From Gemmataceae bacterium (GTDB lineage Bacteria; Planctomycetota; Planctomycetia; Gemmatales; Gemmataceae), in assembly GCA_009692065.1 (NCBI GenBank), contig SHZY01000011.1:1-64000 (forward strand): a DNA stretch of 64,000 nt, written 5' to 3'. Under the pieces are notes generated by a model. That model saw only the letters and a program-made list of their open reading frames with translations. It had not been told where the DNA came from and made no database searches. How positions within the stretch are numbered: position 1 is the stretch's first letter; each line of letters begins with the position of its first letter. Of this stretch, positions 25,834-34,606 are shown piece by piece. The position numbers were made by a program, and so were the translations under genes.

Positions 25834-27123
25834 TTAGATCACGGCGCCGTCGAGCACGATCGCGCTGCGCGGGATGACGACGATGCCATCGCGGACAACG
25901 AAGTTGGGGCCTTCGGCGTTTTTTATCCTGTCCTTGTTGCACAGGCGAACGTTGGCGCCGACGCGGGCGTCCTTGTCGAGGATGGCGTTGTCGATGACGG
26001 TATTGTCGCCGATGCCGATGTTGGGCAGGCCGCGCCTCGCGTTCTCGGCTTTCTCCTGGACGGTCTCATAGCCGTCGGCGCCGATGACGACGCTGTTTTT
26101 CAAGACGACGTTATTGCCGATGTGCGTGCGCACGCCGACGACGCTATGCGAGATCTTGGTCCCGGCGCCGATGACGCAGCCGTCGCTGATGAGGGCGTGA
26201 TCGAGCACCGCGTGGTTGACGCGCGAGGCGGGCAGATAGCGCATGCGCGTGTAGATCATGCCTTCGGGGGCGTGGAAGACGAATGACGGATCGTCGGCAG
26301 TCAGGGCGATGTTGGCCTCGTGATACGATTTCACGGTGCCGACGTCTTCCCAGTACCCATCGAAGAGATGGGCATGGACCCGCCGGTTGTGCAAGCTGCG
26401 TGGGAAGATCTCCTTGCCGAAGTCGGTCGCGAGCGGCGGATCGTTGAGCAACCCGAACAGGGCGTCGCGCTGAAAGAGGTAGATGCCCATGCTTGCCAGG
26501 AACGGCCTGCCATTGCACTCCACCCCGCGTTTGCGCATCCACTCCTCGTTCATGCGGATCGATTCGAGCCTGTCCTGCGTCTGCGGCTTTTCGACAAAGC
26601 TGGTAACGCGGCCCGATTCATCGGCGCGGAGAATGCCGAGCTGGGACGACTGTTCCTCGCGCACCGGCATGACGGCGATGGTCACCTCGGCGTTGCTCTC
26701 CCGATGCGTTTTCAGGAGGTGCTGGAAATCCATGCGGTAGAGCTGATCGCCCGACAGGATAAGCACGTCGGTACACGGGTCCTCATGGACGTAGCGGATG
26801 TTTTGCCTGACCGCGTCGGCGGTGCCTTGATACCAGGCGGTGGCCTCATTGGTTTGCTGGGCGGCGAGTATTTCCACGAAGCCGTTGCTGAAGGGGTCGA
26901 ATTTGTAGGTGTTGGAAATATGGCGATGCAGGCTGACCGAGAGAAACTGGGTCAGCACGTAAATGCGATTGCAATCGCTGTTGATGCAGTTGCTGATCGG
27001 GATGTCGATGAGGCGATACTTGCCACCGATTGGCACGGCCGGTTTGCTGCGCAACATGGTCAAGGGATAAAGGCGAGTCCCGCGCCCGCCGCCCAGAATC
27101 AGACTCAAGACATCGCGATGCAT
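25834..27123 (-). CDS. glgC: Glucose-1-phosphate adenylyltransferase
   Basis: 429 residues, the normal size. The nucleotidyltransferase start LILGGGRGTRLYPLT is intact, followed by KPAVPIGGKYRLIDIPISNC and WYQGTADAVRQN. The C-terminal part is a left-handed beta-helix rich in I/V-G repeats (ISDGCVIGAGTKISHSVVG). It makes ADP-glucose from ATP and glucose-1-phosphate, the committed step to glycogen. No other glycogen gene is adjacent. Confidence 0.95.
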   Translation of the reverse strand: MHRDVLSLILGGGRGTRLYPLTMLRSKPAVPIGGKYRLIDIPISNCINSDCNRIYVLTQFLSVSLHRHISNTYKFDPFSNGFVEILAAQQTNEATAWYQGTADAVRQNIRYVHEDPCTDVLILSGDQLYRMDFQHLLKTHRESNAEVTIAVMPVREEQSSQLGILRADESGRVTSFVEKPQTQDRLESIRMNEEWMRKRGVECNGRPFLASMGIYLFQRDALFGLLNDPPLATDFGKEIFPRSLHNRRVHAHLFDGYWEDVGTVKSYHEANIALTADDPSFVFHAPEGMIYTRMRYLPASRVNHAVLDHALISDGCVIGAGTKISHSVVGVRTHIGNNVVLKNSVVIGADGYETVQEKAENARRGLPNIGIGDNTVIDNAILDKDARVGANVRLCNKDRIKNAEGPNFVVRDGIVVIPRSAIVLDGAVI

Positions 27124-27243
27124 GCAAGGTTCCTATTTTGCCGAGATGACATGGGTGGTTTCGAATTTACCAGGGACATGGTAGCAACAAATCCGAAATC
27201 CGAAAAACGAAATCCGAAACAAATTCGAATGAACCCAGTGGAC

Positions 27244-27500
27244 GCCCAGGGGTGAGGTACGCCGAACCCCATGGGCATCAAGTTAAGAAACTAACCACAG
27301 AGGCACAGAGACACCGAGAAGGAACACAGAGAAGAGGCAGAAATTGGGAAAGAGCGCGATGCGCCAATCCCCGCAATTGAACTCGTCTTTCTTCTCTGTG
27401 TCTCTGTGTCTCTGTGGTTAACACGCTTAACTTGATGCCCATGGGGTGATGTACTCCGAACCCCTGGGATTCGGAGCACCTCATCCCAGGGCTTGGCGGA
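27244..27500. repeat. Compound CACAGAG-bounded inverted element
   Basis: An outer inverted pair CCCATGGGCATCAAGTTAAG (27268-27287) and its exact reverse complement (27426-27445) encloses an inner pair: AACCACAGAGGCACAGAGAC... and ...GTGTCTCTGTGTCTCTGTGGTT. Unique DNA sits in the loop. Translations of such repeats give well-known spurious peptides (CLCASVV). No gene is present. The remaining stretch to 27650 holds nothing I recognise. Confidence 0.8.
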
Positions 27501-27656
27501 TTTGGTGGCACGGCCAGATCGCTCTTGACATTTCCACATCGCCCGCTATCGTCCCGTCGCTTAACTCTCGAAACTTGAGCGAAAAAAGTTTTCTCTAGCC
27601 GCTTGTTGGCGGGACGCCTTGGGGAAGGCGCACCGGCGACTCGCGGCGGCTTGGTG

Positions 27657-27678
27657 GGGCAGACATTTCTGTCTGCCC
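27657..27678. promoter_or_regulatory. Hairpin in the 5' leader of the secretin gene
   Basis: GGGCAGACA - TTTC - TGTCTGCCC, a perfect 9-bp stem, lies about 25 bases before the GTG start and just ahead of the AAGGAGG ribosome site. It could affect translation, or be one more dispersed palindrome. Confidence 0.45.
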
Positions 27679-27703
27679 GTAGCGACGGAAAAGGAGGCCC
27701 GGG

Positions 27704-30700
27704 GTGGCTGCGAACAAGTTCACTTTCACGCGGTCCAGTATCGTTCGGCACGGCGCCTGGCTCACAGGGGTGCTGGGGATCGTCATCCTCTCCGTCCTCG
27801 GTGCTCACGCCCAAACCGAACCGATCAGCCCGGCGCGCGCCCGGCAGGCGCTCCGGTCGGCCATCGACAATTACAAGAAACAGGACTACGAGCGCGCGGC
27901 CGACTATCTCGCCGATGCCCAGGCGGGGCAGCAAGCCCTGTCCGCCACCGAGCTGGAAGACCTGGCCAAGTTCAGCGCCCAGAACAGCATCGCGCTGCGG
28001 AATCGCCAGGACGGCGGCGCCCAATTGAAGCTTGCGGAAGACGCCCTCAAGGAAAGCCGCACTAACGACCTCGGCAACCTGCTGAAATCGCTGGGAGCCA
28101 ATCAATATCTGGACGCGGCGGAACGCCAGCAGTTGGCCGACCTGAGCCGCCGGGCCCAGGCACAGCCGAAGGGCGCAAGCCAAATTCAGCCCGCGAAGGG
28201 CGATGCGAAGTCGCTGCTGGCCTCGGGTCGCGTGGCTCTCCAGGCCGGTGATTTCGTGACTGCCAAGGCGATGGCCGCCCAGGCCGACAAGGCGAGTTCC
28301 ATGCTGCCCAACTGGCTGCAGCCGTGGTCCGATACGCCCGCTAAACTCAGTCGCGACATCCAGACCGCCGAGGCGAAACAGGCGCCGCTCGCGCTGCCCA
28401 AGCCGATCGAGGGCGCGAACAGCGAACCGGCGCCGAAGTCCACGACGTCGAAGTTGCTGCCCTTCTGGCCCTTCGGCGGCGGGTCCTCCGAAGCGGCCAA
28501 GAAGGAAGAATCGATTGAACGGAAGATCGACGAGAAGATCGGCCGGCAGGCGCTCAAGGACGGCTTCATCTTCCTCGAAGCGAACGACCTCGACAAGGCG
28601 CGCTTTGTCGCCAAGAAGGTCAAGGAAATGAACATCAACTTCGCGCCCGGCGAGTCGACGCCCGACATGCTGCTGGCCGAGATTGCACGGCGTAGCGGCG
28701 GGCCCGCTGTTGTGCTGCCTGATCCGAAAACGGCTCAGGTGAAGAAGCCCACGGAGATCAAGCCGCCGCCGCCCTCGAACAACGACCCGCGTGCGCTGCT
28801 CAAGCATGGCCGATTGATGCTCGAGAAGAAGCAATACGACGCGGCCGACAAGGCGTGTGCTCAATCGAGCGCAGCCAACGGCAAGTGGGGCCTGTTCGAG
28901 GACAACCCGGACAAGCTCCGCAAGGATTTACAGCGCGCCCGCGCTTCCTCCGATCGCGACGAATCGGTCAAGCTGATGGTGGATGCCCGCAAGCTGGCCG
29001 TCGCCGGCAGCCTCGATGAAGCCGAGAAGAATGCGTTCAGGGCCAAGACCCTGCACGGCCCCTACGGAGTCTTCGATTTCGGCGACCGCCCCGACAAGCT
29101 GCTGGAAGAGATCCACCGCACCCGCCAGGCCAAGGGATTGCCGAACCAGAACGACAAGTCAAATCTCGCCAAGGACGGCGGCTTGAAGGATCCGCCGTTC
29201 ATCCCGGCCGGCATCCAGAATGCGAACAAGAACCGCGCCATCGTCATGCTCCGCGAGGCCAGCGAGCTGGAACGCCAGGGCATGCTGGTCGAAGCGCGTC
29301 TGAAAGCCATCGAAGCCCGCGGCTTCAAGGCCAGCTTCACCCCGGACGAGGAATCGCCCGACGCCTTCCTGTCGCGCCTGTACGCGACCTGCGATCGGCA
29401 CATCCACACGCATTTGCAGAAGGCGTCCGCCGCCGCGAATCAGGCTGCCGACGCCCAGCGCTTCGAGAAAGCGAACGCGGAGATCGCGCTGGCCCGCAAG
29501 CTGGCGCTGACCTTTGAGCTCGATGGCGGCCGCATCGATCAGGCCGCACGCTATTTGCAGCAAGTCGCAGCGGGGAGCGCGCCGCTCACGCCCAACCCGA
29601 TCGACGTCGCCACCGCCAACGACGATCGGCCCACCGGCGATCCCAAGAAGGACGCCGCCCGCAAGCTCGCTCGTGAAAAGCTGGCGCAGGCCCAGCTCGA
29701 ACTGTCGCATGGCAAGACCGCCTCGGCCCGCGCCATGGCCATGCATCTTTTCAATCCCGAGTTCGGCATCCAGAAGGAAGTGCTGGCATTGATCCGTTCG
29801 ATCAGTGCCGAGGAGTACAATCAGCAAGTCCTCGAAGCCAAGCGCACCTTCGACGCGGGGCTCGACGCCTTCCTGCAGAATGACTATCGCAAGGCGATGT
29901 TTGTCTTCCAGTCGATCGACACCCAGATGCTGCCCGACCAGTACCAGGTGCGCCTGCGCGACATCATGTCCACGCGCGAGATGCACTCCGGCAACCTGGC
30001 CCAGGCCCACTACGAGAAACTGCCGGGCACGAAGATCGAGACGAAGGGAGGCCTGGAAACTGCGATCGGCGCCGAGAAGGACAGCCTGATGGACACCGTG
30101 AAGGCCCGCGAGCAGATCCAGTACCAGGCCCTGCGGCAGCGCGGCCAGGAAGCGCTTCGCCTGTCCGCCGACCTGTTCAAGGCCAAGGATCGGGATCAAA
30201 AAGAACAGGGGATCCAGACCCTCAAGGATTACATCGCGCAAGTCAACCTGGCCCAGCTCGATCCGCAGAAAACCAATGAGCTGCGCCGCATGCCCGAAGG
30301 ACGCATCCAGCAGTACAAGACCTTCCTGGCCGACGAAACGCTGGCCGACCTTGGCAAGAAGGAACGTTTCACTTCCTTTTACGATGAAGGCAAGCGCCAA
30401 CGTGACATCCAGGCCTACCAGGGTATGATCGTCGATAAAATGAAGCTGGTCGCCGAGTTGATGAAGCAGAACAAGCTCAAGGAAGCCGACGCCGAGGTCA
30501 CGAAGGTTCTCGAAATCGACCGGGAGAACGTGGCGGCCGTCGCTGCGAAAAGCATCATCACCGTGCGGCGAAACCAGGAAGAGTATAACCGTCAGGTTAA
30601 GGCCAACGAAAGGGATTTCTTGGTTCAGGGGAGTGTGGAGTTGAAAGCCGGCTTGACTATGGATGACCCGATCTCCTTCAAGAAGGGGCACCAACGTCCG

Positions 30701-32488
30701 GTCAGCAGCGGCGAGATCTCGCATCCGTTGCGCGATCCCAAGGAGCGCGCCATCGAGTATCGCCTGCGGCAGCCGATCAGCCTGCACTTCAAGGATGTGC
30801 CGCTCGAACAGGCGATCAAGGATCTCACCGTCACCAGCGGCATTCAGGTTGTGCCTGACTATGCTGCTCTGGATCTGGAGAAAATCAATCTCCAGTCCCC
30901 GCTCACCATTTCGGTGGACAACATCGACATGAAGTCGGCCCTCAAGCTGATGCTCAATCGGCTCAAGCTGACTTACACCATCGAGAACCAGGTGTTGATG
31001 ATCACCACCGAATCCAACACCTCCGGCCGTCTGGTGCGCGTGACCTACCCGATCGCAGACCTGATCGTGGCGGTCGAGGATCATCCGCTCCCCGATGTGT
31101 TCAAGATGGAAGAAGCGATCAAGCGTTCGATGATGGGCCAGGGGGGCATGAACAACTTCTTGACCCCGTCGCCGTACCAGAACAGCATGGGCACCCCGGT
31201 CAGCTCGCACGGTGAAGGCGGACTAGGCAGCGCGTTCGGAGGCAACGGAGCGCGCGGCCCCGGCGGCATGCAGGCGCCCCCCACCAAGGACCGTTCCAAG
31301 GACGGCATGGCTGAAGTCCTCAAGGACCTCATCGTCAAAACCATCAAACGCACCAGCTGGGAAGACATGGGCGGCACCGGCAGCATCCAGTACTTCCCCA
31401 TGGGCATGGCACTCGTCATCAGTCAGCCGCAGGAAGTTCAGGAGGAAGTGCAACTCCTGCTGTCCACGCTGCGCCGCTTGCAGGACTTGCAGGTGTCGGT
31501 CGAATTGCGGGCCGTCCTTGTGTCCGAGACGTTCTTCGAACGCATCGGCGTCGACTTCAACATGAACATCACCACGCCGACCAACCGCAACGAACCGAAC
31601 CTCGCCGCCGGCACGTTCGTGCCGGCCCCGTTCGTCAACCGCACCGGCGCCGGTCTGAACGGCTTGATCTCCGGTCTGACCGCGGCGGGTACGTTGACAC
31701 CCGACCTGAACATCCCGATCCGCAACCGCACCTTCAACTTCACGACGCCGCAGTTCGGGGGTTATCAACCTGAGGCCGGCCTATCGCTGGGCCTGGCATT
31801 CTTGAGCGACATCCAGGTGTTCATGTTCCTTGAAGCCGTCCAGGGCGATCGCCGGGCGCACATTATGCAGGCGCCGAAGATCACCGTGTTCAACGGCCAG
31901 GTCGCGACCATCGGCGGCTTGATGGTCCGTCCCACGGTGAGCGGGATCTTCCCCGCGGCCCTGGCGAACGGCAGCATGATCATGATCCCGCAGATCAACG
32001 CGATGCCGTTCGGCTTGACCATGACGGTGCAGCCGGTCGTATCGCCCGACCGCCGCTTCATCCGTCTGAATGTGACGCCGCAGATGTCGTCAGGCGTCCA
32101 GGACCCGGCCGGCGCTATCGTCATGGCAGTGCCCGGATTCGCGCAGGCGCAATTTGACGGCGGGGCGCAGCAGCCCAGCTTTGCCAACGCCCCGCTCAAC
32201 GTGACGGTCAACCCGCTCATCACGAACCTGCTCATTGCCAACACTACCGTCAACGTCCCCGACGGCGGCACAGTGCTCCTGGGCGGCTTCAAGTTCCTGG
32301 CCGAGGAACGCACCGAGTACGGCCCGCCGATCCTGAGCAAGATCCCGTACCTGAGCCGACTGTTCCGCAACGTCGGCTGGTCGCGTGACGGTTCGACGCT
32401 GATCTATCTGGTCACCGCCCGCGTCATCATGGTCGAAGAGGAAGAACGCCTGTTCCTGGGCGAGATTCCGCCGATCCCAGGACGCTAG
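27704..32488 (+). CDS. Giant secretin-family outer-membrane protein (GspD/PilQ-like)
   Basis: 1594 residues from a GTG start behind a strong AAGGAGG. An N-terminal signal helix (GAWLTGVLGIVILSVLGAHA) precedes a long periplasmic part with five degenerate ~50-residue TPR-like units (near 168, 285, 363, 424 and 505), each with a small-residue helix pair and a P-x-x-L/F-L ending. An STN-like domain follows at about 1022-1104 (LHFKDVPLEQAIKDLTV). The secretin core is about 1255-1530, ending with the signature VPDGGTVLLGGFK. It would form a multimeric outer-membrane channel for a type II/IV-pilus-like machine. No other secretion genes are adjacent. Usual secretins have 600-800 residues. Confidence 0.88.
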   Translation: MAANKFTFTRSSIVRHGAWLTGVLGIVILSVLGAHAQTEPISPARARQALRSAIDNYKKQDYERAADYLADAQAGQQALSATELEDLAKFSAQNSIALRNRQDGGAQLKLAEDALKESRTNDLGNLLKSLGANQYLDAAERQQLADLSRRAQAQPKGASQIQPAKGDAKSLLASGRVALQAGDFVTAKAMAAQADKASSMLPNWLQPWSDTPAKLSRDIQTAEAKQAPLALPKPIEGANSEPAPKSTTSKLLPFWPFGGGSSEAAKKEESIERKIDEKIGRQALKDGFIFLEANDLDKARFVAKKVKEMNINFAPGESTPDMLLAEIARRSGGPAVVLPDPKTAQVKKPTEIKPPPPSNNDPRALLKHGRLMLEKKQYDAADKACAQSSAANGKWGLFEDNPDKLRKDLQRARASSDRDESVKLMVDARKLAVAGSLDEAEKNAFRAKTLHGPYGVFDFGDRPDKLLEEIHRTRQAKGLPNQNDKSNLAKDGGLKDPPFIPAGIQNANKNRAIVMLREASELERQGMLVEARLKAIEARGFKASFTPDEESPDAFLSRLYATCDRHIHTHLQKASAAANQAADAQRFEKANAEIALARKLALTFELDGGRIDQAARYLQQVAAGSAPLTPNPIDVATANDDRPTGDPKKDAARKLAREKLAQAQLELSHGKTASARAMAMHLFNPEFGIQKEVLALIRSISAEEYNQQVLEAKRTFDAGLDAFLQNDYRKAMFVFQSIDTQMLPDQYQVRLRDIMSTREMHSGNLAQAHYEKLPGTKIETKGGLETAIGAEKDSLMDTVKAREQIQYQALRQRGQEALRLSADLFKAKDRDQKEQGIQTLKDYIAQVNLAQLDPQKTNELRRMPEGRIQQYKTFLADETLADLGKKERFTSFYDEGKRQRDIQAYQGMIVDKMKLVAELMKQNKLKEADAEVTKVLEIDRENVAAVAAKSIITVRRNQEEYNRQVKANERDFLVQGSVELKAGLTMDDPISFKKGHQRPVSSGEISHPLRDPKERAIEYRLRQPISLHFKDVPLEQAIKDLTVTSGIQVVPDYAALDLEKINLQSPLTISVDNIDMKSALKLMLNRLKLTYTIENQVLMITTESNTSGRLVRVTYPIADLIVAVEDHPLPDVFKMEEAIKRSMMGQGGMNNFLTPSPYQNSMGTPVSSHGEGGLGSAFGGNGARGPGGMQAPPTKDRSKDGMAEVLKDLIVKTIKRTSWEDMGGTGSIQYFPMGMALVISQPQEVQEEVQLLLSTLRRLQDLQVSVELRAVLVSETFFERIGVDFNMNITTPTNRNEPNLAAGTFVPAPFVNRTGAGLNGLISGLTAAGTLTPDLNIPIRNRTFNFTTPQFGGYQPEAGLSLGLAFLSDIQVFMFLEAVQGDRRAHIMQAPKITVFNGQVATIGGLMVRPTVSGIFPAALANGSMIMIPQINAMPFGLTMTVQPVVSPDRRFIRLNVTPQMSSGVQDPAGAIVMAVPGFAQAQFDGGAQQPSFANAPLNVTVNPLITNLLIANTTVNVPDGGTVLLGGFKFLAEERTEYGPPILSKIPYLSRLFRNVGWSRDGSTLIYLVTARVIMVEEEERLFLGEIPPIPGR

Positions 32489-32737
32489 CCAGGAGTCAGG
32501 GGTCAGAACGCCTGTTTCCTCATTCCTGACTCCCACGTTGTGGCACGGTCTCCTGACCGTGCCACTTGGCTTGACCGAAGGTCTCCGGCACTTCAGGACA
32601 CCTCCGATCGCATCCGATCCCTGATCCCTGACCCCTGATTCCTGATTCCTGATTCCTGACTCCTGACTCCTGACTCCTGATTCCTGACTCCTGATTCCTG
32701 ACTCCTGATTCCTGACTCCTGATTCCTGACTCCTGAA
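32487..32737. repeat. CTGAYYC heptad array with inverted cap and nested hairpin
   Basis: From 32621 to about 32737 the 7-base unit CTGA(C/T)(T/C)C is repeated about 16 times without interruption. The opposite-strand form (GGAGTCAGGGGTCAG) starts at the secretin stop codon, and a GTGGCACGGTC hairpin (32536-32562) is nested between. The whole 330-base gap between two genes is therefore repeat. The heptad also appears inside an RND permease gene at 49327-49380. Confidence 0.85.
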
Positions 32738-32819
32738 ACCGCTCTGGACTCGCCCCTCACTTCACGCTATATCCGCGCAATCTGAATCGTACCGATAGAG
32801 TTTTTGGAGGCGTCCCACC

Positions 32820-34064
32820 ATGAAACGCTGGCTGTTCCTCTTGGCGATCCTGGCTGCAGGTGTCGGCCTCATCGCGCATAATACGGGCCGCGGACAGTTC
32901 CCTGGGCCCAAGCCCGGGCCTGGCGAGGGAGGGGCGACGCTCAAGCTCCCTGGCCTGGATCCCGTGCCCGGCGGCTCCCAGACCGCACTCCCAAATTATG
33001 TGCCGAGGGCGGGGTACACGCCGTCGTCTGCATATCCCTCGCTGCAACCGGGCGGCACCAAGGTCGCCCTGATGCCGTCGAACGTGGTGGACTTCAATCG
33101 CGACATCGAGATCACTCCCGAGGCCGGCCCGTGGGCTGTGTTCGTTATGGCGTACAATGGTCCTCGATCTCCGGAGATGGCCCGCAAGCTCGTCACGGAA
33201 TTGCGTACGAGCTACAAATATCCCGCTTATGTGTTCAACTACGGCGCGGAAGAGAAGCGCAAGGAATATGAGCGCGTGCAGAAGGCCCGCCAGGTTCAGA
33301 TCGACGCGCTACAGAAAGCCGGCTTGAAGGCCGACGTGCCGATCCGCGTGCCTGCCGTCCGCATCGACGAGCAGACCGGCGTGCTGGTCGGCGGCTTTCG
33401 CACCCGCGAGGATGCTGCCGCCTTTGTCGAGAAGCTCCGCAAGCAGAAGCCGCCGGATCCCAAGAACCTCGTGATCACGACCAGTGATGGCCGCGAGATC
33501 GTCGCTCTTGACACAAAGTTCGCGGCCCAGGTCAAGGAAGGCCCCGGTGGAGCGAAAGTGATTCAGGGCGAACGCGTTTATCAGAATCCGTTCCTGAAAG
33601 CGCTCCCCGTGCACAACCCGACCTCGGCACGCGAACAGACACCGAACGCCCTGGAAAACGATTTGAAACTCATGCGCAAGCTAAACGTGGAAGAGCCGTT
33701 CAGCTTGTTCCAGTGCAAAAAGCCGCTCACGCTGGCGATCGCGCAGTACGGCACCCAGCACAAGGGCTTTCTCGACGCCCGTGAAGCGACGGGCGCCGTC
33801 ACGCACTTCGGTGTTGATTCGATCGACCCCTCCGCCCAGAACGCCCGCAACCTGGCCAAGGCGCTGCGCAAAGACTGGGGCTTGACGGAGGCCTACGTCT
33901 TGCACACACGCTATTCCAGCTACGTGACTGTGGGAGGGTTCGACAGCGAGAAGGACCCGCGGCTCGTGTCGCTGCAAAACGAGCTGGAAAACCGCTTCCT
34001 CGCCCCGGCGTATGGACCGCTCAAGCTGTTCCCGCGTCCCGTGCCGATGCAGGTGCCGCGCTGA
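32820..34064 (+). CDS. Secreted protein with SPOR-like repeats, unknown
   Basis: 414 residues. A signal peptide (MKRWLFLLAILAAGVGLIA) is followed by a Pro/Gly-rich linker. Two stretches resemble SPOR-type folds: VLVGGFRTREDAAAFVEKL near residues 190-208 and YSSYVTVGGFDSEKDPRLVS near 365-384, both of the 'VGGF.s..dA' kind; an earlier WAVFVMAYNG may start a third. SPOR domains bind denuded peptidoglycan in proteobacteria; planctomycete use is unknown. A strong ribosome site (TGGAGG) precedes the start. It follows the secretin gene after a repeat array and may belong with it. Confidence 0.6.
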   Translation: MKRWLFLLAILAAGVGLIAHNTGRGQFPGPKPGPGEGGATLKLPGLDPVPGGSQTALPNYVPRAGYTPSSAYPSLQPGGTKVALMPSNVVDFNRDIEITPEAGPWAVFVMAYNGPRSPEMARKLVTELRTSYKYPAYVFNYGAEEKRKEYERVQKARQVQIDALQKAGLKADVPIRVPAVRIDEQTGVLVGGFRTREDAAAFVEKLRKQKPPDPKNLVITTSDGREIVALDTKFAAQVKEGPGGAKVIQGERVYQNPFLKALPVHNPTSAREQTPNALENDLKLMRKLNVEEPFSLFQCKKPLTLAIAQYGTQHKGFLDAREATGAVTHFGVDSIDPSAQNARNLAKALRKDWGLTEAYVLHTRYSSYVTVGGFDSEKDPRLVSLQNELENRFLAPAYGPLKLFPRPVPMQVPR

Positions 34065-34123
34065 GGGTGCGGTTAGCCGGACGCGCAAGCGACGGATGTC
34101 CTCGCTTCCGCGTTTTGAAGTTG

Positions 34124-34335
34124 GGCGTTTTTAGCCCCGGAGGGGCGGCAGTCAATAGCCAGGGGCGCAAGCCCCTGGGAAGGACGCCACCAACCAAAAA
34201 AGCCCCGGAGGGGCGACAGAAACCGAATACAAGCCACGTCACTTCCGCCCCTCCGTGGCTTGGGAATTGGCGTGTTCCGTTACCAGGGTCTTGCGATCCT
34301 GGCTATTGACTGCCGCCCCTCAGGGGCTCCAAATG
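34124..34335. repeat. About 210-base inverted element with 46-base near-identical arms
   Basis: The left arm starts AGCCCCGGAGGGGCGGCAGT and continues through CAATAGCCAGGGGCGCAAG. The right arm read in reverse gives the same sequence with only a few changes. Each arm contains its own smaller hairpins (CCCCGGAGGGG; CCAGGGGCGCAAGCCCCTGG). The interior has a second GCCCCGGAGGGGCGACAG copy. This is a miniature-inverted-repeat-like element with no coding capacity. Confidence 0.8.
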
Positions 34336-34362
34336 CGCAACTTCAAAACTTGCGCTGCGGCC

Positions 34363-34533
34363 TCAATTGCCAATCCACTCCACGCACGCCGTGAACAACT
34401 CGTTGTCCTCGTTGCCATGGCAGCCGTGCGCGAACAAGAGCGAGCCGAGCAGCCAGGCGGCGAGCAGGCATTTGGCGAAGGTTGTCAGCCCACGCTGCTT
34501 GGCGGTAATCACTTCCGGTTTGGTTGGGTTCAC
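34363..34533 (-). CDS. Possible 56-residue lipoprotein-like small protein
   Basis: A GTG start at 34533 with AGGTGA five bases upstream opens 56 residues. A basic N-terminus is followed by a hydrophobic helix (FAKCLLAAWLLGSLLFAHG), then Cys and the acidic tail NEDNELF, ending VEWIGN. This is the layout of a small membrane or lipoprotein. It is tandem with and downstream of no clear partner. I do not recognise it and chance cannot be excluded. Confidence 0.45.
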   Translation of the reverse strand: MNPTKPEVITAKQRGLTTFAKCLLAAWLLGSLLFAHGCHGNEDNELFTACVEWIGN

Positions 34534-34606
34534 GAATCACCTACTTCTTCTTCAGGGTCGAACGCAATACGAATGCGTGATCATTGCGAACGCTAAACGA
34601 AGAGGG

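Noticed and set aside
27278-28864. 528-residue minus-strand frame spanning the CACAGAG element
   Set aside because: Its end contains peptides such as CLCASVV, the known spurious translation of these repeats, and the rest is antisense to the secretin.
29159-31210. 683-residue minus-strand frame inside the secretin gene
   Set aside because: The plus-strand secretin has a strong ribosome site and domain evidence; the antisense frame shows no motif.
32621-32737. CRISPR-like array
   Set aside because: Units are 7 bases with no spacers, so this is a tandem heptad array, and no cas gene is nearby.
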